Position numbers and translations under genes: made by a program
NCBI GenBank assembly: GCA_007922305.1
Contig: ML677333.1
Location: forward strand, 17,929,258 to 17,993,257
Length of the DNA stretch: 64,000 bases
Reading direction: 5' to 3'
From: Dermatemys mawii
Lineage: Eukaryota > Chordata > Testudines > Dermatemydidae
Notes under the pieces: model-generated
Seen by the model: only the letters and a program-made list of their open reading frames with translations
The model's database searches: none
What the model was told of the DNA's origin: nothing
Shown here: positions 57,857 to 64,000 of the stretch, one piece after another
How positions within the stretch are numbered: position 1 is the stretch's first letter
Layout: each line of letters begins with the position of its first letter

Positions 57857-58601
57857 AAGTAAACCAGTGGTCGGCAACCTTTCAGAGGTGGTATGCCCAG
57901 TCTTCATTTATTGAGCGAAATTTAAGGCTTCGCATGCCAGTCCGGAAGGGATGGGGCTTCAGGTGGAAGTAGGGGAGCTGAGGGGGTCAGTCCGCCCCGT
58001 CTTTGGGGTTTCCCCCGCAGGCTCCTGCCAGTCGGCATCTCAGCTCGCTGCCACCCTGGGTGAAGGCGCTGAGTGGGGCAGGCAGGGACCCCAGCTGGCA
58101 AGGGACCAGCAGGGGGAACCGCAAAGCGAGAGCAGGCTGAGCGGCTCAGCCCACCATTGCTTTAGGGTTTTCCCCGCAGGCTCCTGCCAGCCAGGGTCCT
58201 GGCTCCTGCCCCACTCAGCTTCCGCTGCTAGCCTGGGTGTAGGGAACCCAAGCTGGCAGCGGGCTGAGACCCCAGCTCCCAAGGGGCCAGCGGAGGGAAT
58301 TCCAGAGTGGCGGCGCGCTAATCGCTCAGCCTGCTGCCACTTTGGGGTTTTCCGTGCAGGCTCCTGCCAGCCAGGGTCTCACGGCCTGCTCCAGTCAGCT
58401 CCTGCTGCTAGCCTGAGTGTAGGGAACCCAGGCTGGCAGTGAGAGCTGAGAGGAGCAGGCGGCGGGACCCCAGCTGGCAAGGCGCCAGTGGGGGAACCCC
58501 AAAGCAGCGGCGGGCTGAGCTCTCCACCACTTGCCAGGGGAAATCAGCTTGCATGCCACTGTTGGCACGCGTGCCATAGGTTGCCGACTCCTGAAGTAAA
58601 C
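57857..58601. mobile_element. hAT MITE with perfect 8-bp target duplication, inside Harbinger 2
   Basis: AAGTAAAC is repeated exactly at 57857-57864 and 58594-58601. The 729-bp body starts CAGTGGTCGGCAACCTTTCA and ends CCATAGGTTGCCGACTCCTG. The middle holds about four tandem GC-rich units of roughly 130 bp, each with a GCAGGCTCCTGCCAG core. The 163-codon frame at 57951-58442 reads through these units and is not a gene. It separates the two Harbinger genes just after the transposase polyadenylation signal. Confidence 0.92.
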
Positions 58602-59019
58602 CAGTGGAAAAAACATTTTTATATTTGAAAATCCATTTAACTAAACGATCTACTCACAATGCACTTATAAACAAACATTTAATTAAAGCAATTGTACAAG
58701 CAAAGCTGGCAATGAAGCAAACCATTCAAATAGAACAAGGTTGGGTGGGTAGCTTCGAGTCACAGGTATGTATTTGCCTTCCCTTCTGCCTATTTTAGTC
58801 GACCTGGAATCTGGGGTTGAGAGCCATGGCTCAAAATTGTGTCAGGGCCACTGCTGGGCTCAAAAGCACTGGGTTCCCAGTATTCTCTGTGCCTTGAGGT
58901 TAGTGCTGAGAGGTGAATGGCCGCTGGTACCACTGCTGCTGTGGATACAGTGGGGAGGAGTTGCTGCTGCTTCCAGTAGTCAGAATAGTCCAGGGGCTGA
59001 AGGACATGATTGAGTCCCA

Positions 59020-60744
59020 AATTAGGGCCCTGCTGGCCTAACCAAGAGCATGATTTGGAGGAGAGAATTCTGGCTCAGGATAGCTTCTATGAGTTGCCTT
59101 AGTGTCTCCCAGTCCTTTTCCATCCTCTCTTTGACTATAGTAATGCTGACCCTGGACACTGCCACCATCTTCTGAGAGAGTTGCATTTCTTTCTCTTCCT
59201 GGGTCATGTAGTACCTCTGCCTCTCAGCCTCTGTTTTTCCCCTAGTAGTCTGCCACAAATTCTGCAAGCATCTCATCCTGAATCTTCCTTTTTCTCCTCC
59301 TCAGGTTGATCAGCCTCTGAGCAGTGCGCAGAAGTCCTGTTCTTGATGATCTATCTGTTGCAGGTGGCGTGGCTAAGGGAGTAAGGGCTAAAAGATCAGC
59401 TGTTCATTGTTCATATTCCAATCAGGCCATAATAACATTTAAAGATATGTATATGTTAATTTACCTCCATGAGACTGTTACCAATCTTGGGAGAACCTCA
59501 GAGATAAGTGTCTGCATGTGAAGAGGTTGCTGGGTGTATTGTGATTTCTGTCTGCTGTATGTGCTGCTATGCTGTTTGGGAGGATGGGGTGGGTTGGAAT
59601 GATGTTCCTGTTTAGGTTTTACAGGTATTTTTGTGATGTCAGAGGTTATGGTTAGAATGCATGTCATTGGTACCTCTGAGAGTAATATTGTTAGTGACTT
59701 TACTGGCCATACAGTAAACTCTGGCCAAACTTTTTTCCTGTCTGTTCTCGTTATCTATAAACTGATGAATTTTGCACAAATGAGTGCATTTGTTGTTCAA
59801 TCTATTATGAATAGAGGTAGTATAGAGCCATTGGTAGCTGCCATTTTGAGGCGGGAAATATGGGAGGGGTGAGATTCACCTTCAGGACAGATGAAGGAAG
59901 GGGAAAGGATGGACTAGTGTATTCTGTGCTGTGGCCCCGAAAATGGTTGATAAATCATGGATTTAGCATGCTGCAGAGCAGCTGCCATTTTGGAAACATA
60001 CAGTAGTGCTGAATGGGCAGCATGGGCCAGAGGAGGTGGGGGCTTGATGCATGGAAATGCTCCTAGATCACATCTGCCAACAATGACTGAGGCCAGAGGG
60101 CACTCGGAACCACATCCACAACCTCAGTACAGCCAATAATAATACATAAATTGTAAAGATAGATTCTTACCTGCTAACGTTCCCTCCAGGGGATCTCCCT
60201 CTTTGGTCTTGGTCTGGGACTCAGGCCCAAACAATGCAGGCCAGGAATCTCAGTCTGTTGGCCCAGGACAGGACTGGCCTTCCATCTGGTATATGTCAGG
60301 GTCTGGGTCCCAGAAAGACCGTGGCACCTAGGGGACAGCTCTTATCCGGCATCCTCCAATGGGTCTGCTGATTGTCCTCAGTGGTAGGGCACAAAGGCAC
60401 CAAATGGTGTCAGGAATGAGTTTACTATAAGCATGCTGAATCTTGTCTACTTATTCAAACTATGGCTATGTCGCACATCCCTGTCTACTTTTGTCCATTG
60501 TTTGAATGTACTTTCTCCTGAGCTGGCTGCTTTTTATCTGGCACTGGTTGGCATCCTGACTGTGACCCCTCATGAGCATCTGTTGGGCAATGGCCACAAA
60601 AGGGTCTTTATTCCAGTGGGTGGCCACAAGAATTTCCTGAACCAACACTTCTCCCCAGATGATGATGATGATGAAATCACAGGTCTCAGCACAGCTCCAA
60701 GGGTCTGTGTGAGCCATGTTGTAGAGCTTCTGGAGAGTTGTCAA
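59020..60744 (-). pseudogene. Harbinger second gene (Myb/SANT-like), probably two exons
   Basis: The minus frame starting near 60744 gives WSCAETCDFIIIIIWGEVLV, then QEILVATHWNKDPFVAIAQQ, then MLMRGHSQDANQCQIKSSQL and RRKYIQTMDKSRQGC. The spacing W - IWGE - IA - RGH - QC - K - LR is that of the Myb/SANT-like domain in Harbinger ORF1 proteins. About 570 bp downstream a minus-strand donor AG|GTAAGA occurs (GT at about 60171). A C-terminal block follows at 59330-59020: RTAQRLINLRRRKRKIQDEM, then LAEFVADY, matching the basic region near the end of these proteins. The intron is inferred. Stops and frame changes are present in the C-terminal block. Confidence 0.65.
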
Positions 60745-61030
60745 AGTTGTATTGCAAGAATGATACTTTGGAGGACTCTAGCATTCTTCATTAATGCAGA
60801 ATGAGAGTGGATTGTGGTGTGTATACGCAAGCATTTTCAAACAGGAGTAACTTGATTTGATCTGGTTTAAAATCCTTGTTTTAGGCAAGCCCTAACTTTT
60901 CTGAAACTGACAAGTTTGCTAGAGACTGCAACTATTTGCAAATTCAGGAAGGCAAAGCTGCACTGGTTTCCATTCTGTTCACCTCTTGAAGATTATCATA
61001 TACACAATGAATAGAAACTTAAAAAATTAT

Positions 61031-61784
61031 AACTTAATCAGGGGTGGGCGAACTTTTTGGCCCAAGGGCGACATTGGGGCTAAAAATTGTGCGGAGGGCC
61101 GGGTAGGGAAGGCTGGGCCTCCTCAAACAGCCTGACCCCACCCCCTATCCAACCCCCACCCACTTCCTGCCCTCTGACTCCCTCGAAACCCCCGACCTAT
61201 CCAACCCCCCCTCCTGCTCCTTGTTCCCTGATCGCCCCTCCGGAAACCCCCCCACCCTAACCAATCCCCCAGGACCCCACTCCCTATCTAAGCCTCCCTG
61301 TTCTTTGTTTCCTGACTGCCCCCTCCTGAGACCCTACCACCCTAACCACCACCCCCTGGGACCGCACCCCCTACCTAAGCCCCCCTGCTCTTTGTTCCCT
61401 GACTGACCCCCCTGAGACCCACCCACCCTAACCACCACCCCCAGGATGCTACCCCCCATTGAAGCCCCCTGCTTAGTTCCCTGACTACCACCTCCTGAGA
61501 TCCCCCGACCCTAACCACCACCCACCNNNNNNNNNNNNNNNNNNNNNNNNNNNNNNNNNNNNNNNNNNNNNNNNNNNNNNNNNNNNNNNNNNNNNNNNNN
61601 NNNNNNNNNNNNNNNNNNNNNNNNNNCGAGGCCCCGTGGCATGCAGCGCTGGGCCTGGCCAGAAAGGGTGGGGCCCCGCAGCTCCCTGCTCTGGGCCTGG
61701 CCCCTGAGCTTGCGGGCCAGATAAAAATGACTGTCGGGCCACATGTGGCCTGCGGGCCTTAGTTTGCTCACCCCTGACTTAAAT
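61031..61784. mobile_element. hAT MITE with tandem-repeat core and assembly gap
   Basis: The body 61039-61776 starts CAGGGGTGGGCGAACTTTTT and ends TTAGTTTGCTCACCCCTG. The flanks AACTTAAT and ACTTAAAT match only with a one-base shift. Inside, C-rich units of about 95 bp (each with TTCCCTGA, then CCACCCTAACCA) repeat about three and a half times before the gap. It is the reverse-oriented counterpart of the G-rich part of the element at 50.6-51.5 kb. Confidence 0.8.
61527..61626. other. Assembly gap, 100 N
   Basis: Exactly 100 N, a conventional placeholder of unknown true length. It falls in the tandem-repeat core of a hAT MITE. Frames spanning it contain X residues and are meaningless. Confidence 1.
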
Positions 61785-62780
61785 CCTGCAGAAATTGGTG
61801 GCTTAAGCCCTTTTACTTTGAAAGCAAAACTTGTCACTCACCAGTAGTAAGAGGTACGAGTGAATTTTTCAAACCCTGCTGTTTTCCTATTACTCTAACA
61901 GTTGAGTTACGGCTATGGAAAAATGGTCTCCACGTAAAGTGAAATCATGTTACAAAGAGTGATTTGGGTAACCTTCATCTTGATCATAAAATCTGAATGA
62001 TCACTACAGCCACATCCATAAAATGGTGAACTTCCATATGAAATAAATTAAATTGTAGCAAAATGGGCATCTTGCAAGGACAGAGCGAGTGCTCCTAGAC
62101 TTTTTAATTGTGAGGTATGTCAGTTGGGTTATAATTGGCTCTAATTAGCACACTTTCCAGCTATAAAATTCTTTACCTTAAAGTTCACTGACACTCAAAG
62201 ATGTGAAATTTCTTCACATCAAAAAAAGTGCTTCCAGTTTAGTACTTACAGCTGAATGCCCGGTGATTAGTTCAAGTGAGAGACAAATACATTAGCACCC
62301 ATAATGAATGGCTTTTAGAAAATTAGTTTTTATCTCTGTTGCCAAATAAGCACTACAGAAGTATGTGGCAAAACCAAATTTCATTGCCAATAATAAAAAA
62401 AGTTGCCTAATAAAATAGGCCAAAATATCCATTGTTGTCCTCTTTTGTAATCCAGAAATAATCATTTAATTTTTTTTTAATTTAAATTTTTAAAAAAAAA
62501 AATCTGAGATTTTTTTTTTATGTTCCCTATCATTTGGTGTGAGAAACACTTTCCCTGTTCCATGATCCAGTCCATTCGTAAAATATCAGAATTTCATTAG
62601 TCCTTTTTTATTTCATTTTGGATTTAGAAAGTCTGGAATGAGTTTAATCGGATATCTGTTATAATACATTAATATTTTATCCTTTTAATGTTGTTTATAA
62701 AATGCTTTAAATCTTTTCGAAGAACTAATACATGTCTTCTGGAACAGAACAATATGGAATAACATGTCCATTATGAAATC
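61785..62780. other. Unique AT-rich DNA
   Basis: No gene or known repeat recognised. Confidence 0.4.
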
Positions 62781-62938
62781 TAGATACCAAGCTTTTTTTT
62801 TGTTGTAGCCGTGTTGGTACATGGATGGTAGAGAGACCTGAAAAAGAGCTCTGTGTAGCTTGGAAGCATGTCTTTCACAGCAAAAGTTGGTCCAATTAAA
62901 GATATTACTTCGCCCATCTTGTCTCTGTAGATACCAAG
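62781..62938 (+). mobile_element. 'gttgtagccgtgttggt' hairpin-family retroposon with 11-bp target duplication
   Basis: TAGATACCAAG is repeated exactly at 62781-62791 and 62928-62938. The body holds TTGTAGCCGTGTTGGTACAT, then AAAGAGCTCTGTGTAGCTTG, then TTGGTCCAATTAAAGATATT and CGCCCATCTTGTCTCTG. A run of nine T lies just inside the left duplication. This is the sister family of the elements at 0.9, 6.3 and 18.2 kb: same head, different arm sequence. The duplication length points to LINE-driven insertion. Confidence 0.8.
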
Positions 62939-63159
62939 TAACAGTTTTAAACCCAGCTAGCTACTTCTCATTATTGTAAGTAGCTGGTAGTGATGTCTAT
63001 TGGTCAGGGTGTTTAATGTTTTCCATTATGAAGACTTGTTTTCAGTTGTGTATAATTTTGCCGAACTATTACTGGCTAGGGTGACATTTTCTGAACCTGG
63101 TCTCTGACTCAGACTGAATCTTTTCGACGTTTCAATGAAAACAGTTGAATCATTTTGTT

Positions 63160-63861
63160 TCAGTTTTCACCAAAAAGGTTAATAGTGATTGGACATCTAG
63201 TATAGTGAATGCCATTGAAAATGAGGTTGGATCAGAGGCTAAAATAGGGGAAGAACAAATGAAAAATTACTTAGGCAAGTTAGATGTCTTGTAGTCACCA
63301 GGACATGATGAAATACATCCTAGATTACTCAAGGAGCTGACAGAGGAGATATCTGAGCCCTGGGCTACACTAGCCGGAGGGAAAGAGGGTTTCGAACTAA
63401 GATGCGCAACTTCAGCTACGCTCTTCACGCAGCTGAAGTACAAGTATCTTAATTTGACTTACTTGCGGCCCCCCCCCCGAATCAACCGCCATGGCTCCCT
63501 CGTTGACTCTGCTTACTCCTCTTGCAGAGCTGGAGTTGACGGGAGCGCGTTTGGAGATCAATTTATTGTATCCCGATGAGACTCAATAAATAGATCCCCA
63601 ATGCACTGAACACTACCCGCCGGGGGCGGGGGGGGGGGTAGTATAGACGTTCCCTGAGTCATTAGCAATTTTCTTCAAAAAGTCACGGAAGATGAGAGAT
63701 TCTAGAGGACTGGAAAAGGGAAAATATAGTGCCAATCTATAAAAAGAAAAATAAGGACAAGTACATAAAAGCTTGGTACAAGGAGGAGGGAGAAAAATTG
63801 TTTTTCTTAACCTCTGAGGGTAGGACAAGAAGGAATAGGCTTATATTGCAGCAAGGGTGGT
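63160..63861 (+). mobile_element. CR1 LINE ORF2 fragment, plus strand, interrupted
   Basis: The plus frame reads VFTKKVNSDWTSSIVNAIEN, then EVGSEAKIGEEQMKNYLGKL, then SPGHDEIHPRLLKELTEEIS, which is the N-terminal part of CR1 RT (a stop replaces a residue before SPG). After a MITE at 63358-63653 the protein resumes as AIFFKKSRKMRD-like codons and DWKRENIVPIYKKKNKDK, the next RT block. It ends where an LTR starts at 63862. Confidence 0.85.
63353..63658. mobile_element. MITE inserted in CR1, CTGAG direct repeat
   Basis: CTGAG lies at both sides (63353-63357 and 63654-63658). Removing the 296-bp insert and one CTGAG restores CR1 sequence across the site. The ends CCCTGGGCTACACTAGCC and GTAGTATAGACGTTCC are partly inverted, of the 'tacactac' class. 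G and C homopolymers of eight or more bases make the local sequence error-prone. Confidence 0.65.
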
Positions 63862-64000
63862 TGTAAGCCTGCGGCGACTCACCCTCGGCGCCTCCTGCTG
63901 GTCCTTCTGGGAATTAGCTTGATCCAGCCCTCTAGAGCGCCCTCTTCTGGGTTTGGCTCCGCTCGCTAGTGGCGCCGGTGCCCCTCCCTGGGCCCCGGTG
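63862..64000. mobile_element. 5' end of a second copy of the LTR, running off the window
   Basis: TGTAAGCCTGCGGCGACTCA starts at 63862 and matches the first 139 bp of the solo LTR at 28568 with about nine differences. Like the first copy it is inserted in CR1 sequence. Whether it is a solo LTR or the end of a full element lies outside the window. Confidence 0.85.

Larger units (their letters stand above)
56022..60750. mobile_element. Harbinger/PIF transposon 2, two-gene, decayed
   Basis: The left end GGGTGCGTCTACACAGGGAA at 56024 is of the Harbinger 'gtctacac' type. A plus-strand transposase (56750-57460) and a minus-strand Myb/SANT-like gene (60744-59020) follow in convergent order, as in element 1 at 36-39.5 kb, but the proteins are clearly a different lineage. 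A hAT MITE sits between the genes (57865-58593). The right terminal repeat was not identified. Confidence 0.7.

Noticed and set aside
57951..58442. 163-codon plus-strand frame with a repeated 'AGSCQ' motif.
   Set aside because: The repeats are the tandem DNA units of a hAT MITE and no protein family is recognised.
61485..61837. Frames of 85 and 108 codons on the minus strand.
   Set aside because: They run through the 100-N gap and contain only X there.

Overview
The window is repeat-rich animal nuclear DNA, most likely from a turtle or another non-avian reptile. It holds CR1 LINEs in both orientations, a tRNA-derived SINE, many hAT and Tc1/mariner-type MITEs, two decayed two-gene Harbinger transposons, DIRS-type tyrosine-recombinase retrotransposons, and the 'gtagccgtgtt' hairpin retroposons abundant in turtle genomes. 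There is no bacterial, phage or organelle signal. No complete host gene and no functional RNA gene could be supported. The open reading frames above 60 codons that carry recognisable protein similarity all come from transposable elements. The species call rests on remembered repeat families, not on a search.

Layout. 0-10 kb: AT-rich unique DNA with TA-flanked MITEs (1.1, 2.1, 5.6 kb), two hairpin retroposons (0.9, 6.3 kb) and a hAT MITE (9.5-10.2 kb). 11-13 kb: a decayed DIRS gag. 14.4-16.0 kb: a CR1 3' end and a second LINE tail. 19.4-23.7 kb: a long plus-strand DIRS element carrying a MITE and a CR1. 24.6-25.2 kb: a hAT MITE holding a SINE. 27.8-30.9 kb: a three-layer nest (MITE, CR1, solo LTR). 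32.4-33.6 kb: a hAT transposon with a transposase remnant. 36.0-39.5 kb: Harbinger 1 (transposase plus, Myb/SANT-like gene minus). 41.8-42.2 kb: another LINE tail. 47.3-49.3 kb: an older CR1. 50.6-51.5 kb: a hAT MITE with perfect target duplication. 51.9-53.2 kb: the 3' end of a minus-strand DIRS. 54.4-55.2 kb: another hAT-type element. 56.0-60.8 kb: Harbinger 2, also convergent, with a hAT MITE between its genes. 61.0-61.8 kb: a hAT MITE containing a 100-N assembly gap. 63.2 kb to the end: a plus-strand CR1 broken by a MITE and by the start of a second LTR copy.

Host genes. Several stretches in unique DNA look like internal exons on the plus strand: good acceptor and donor sites around an open frame. 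The best is 40210-40366 (52 open codons, the other two frames closed). Others are 1685-1758, 25346-25431, 45436-45498 and, weaker, 23702-23748 and 31892-31946. Three of them (23.7, 25.3, 40.2 kb) can be joined in phase. They may mean that the window is intronic to a plus-strand gene, but pseudo-exons are common in vertebrate DNA and I do not recognise the protein.

The mobile elements are decayed: catalytic residues are lost, frames are shifted, and several elements interrupt one another, which gives relative ages. I found no convincing new functional system. The most informative structures are the hairpin retroposons with 11-12 bp target duplications, the inverted termini shared by the two DIRS copies, and the convergent architecture of both Harbinger elements.
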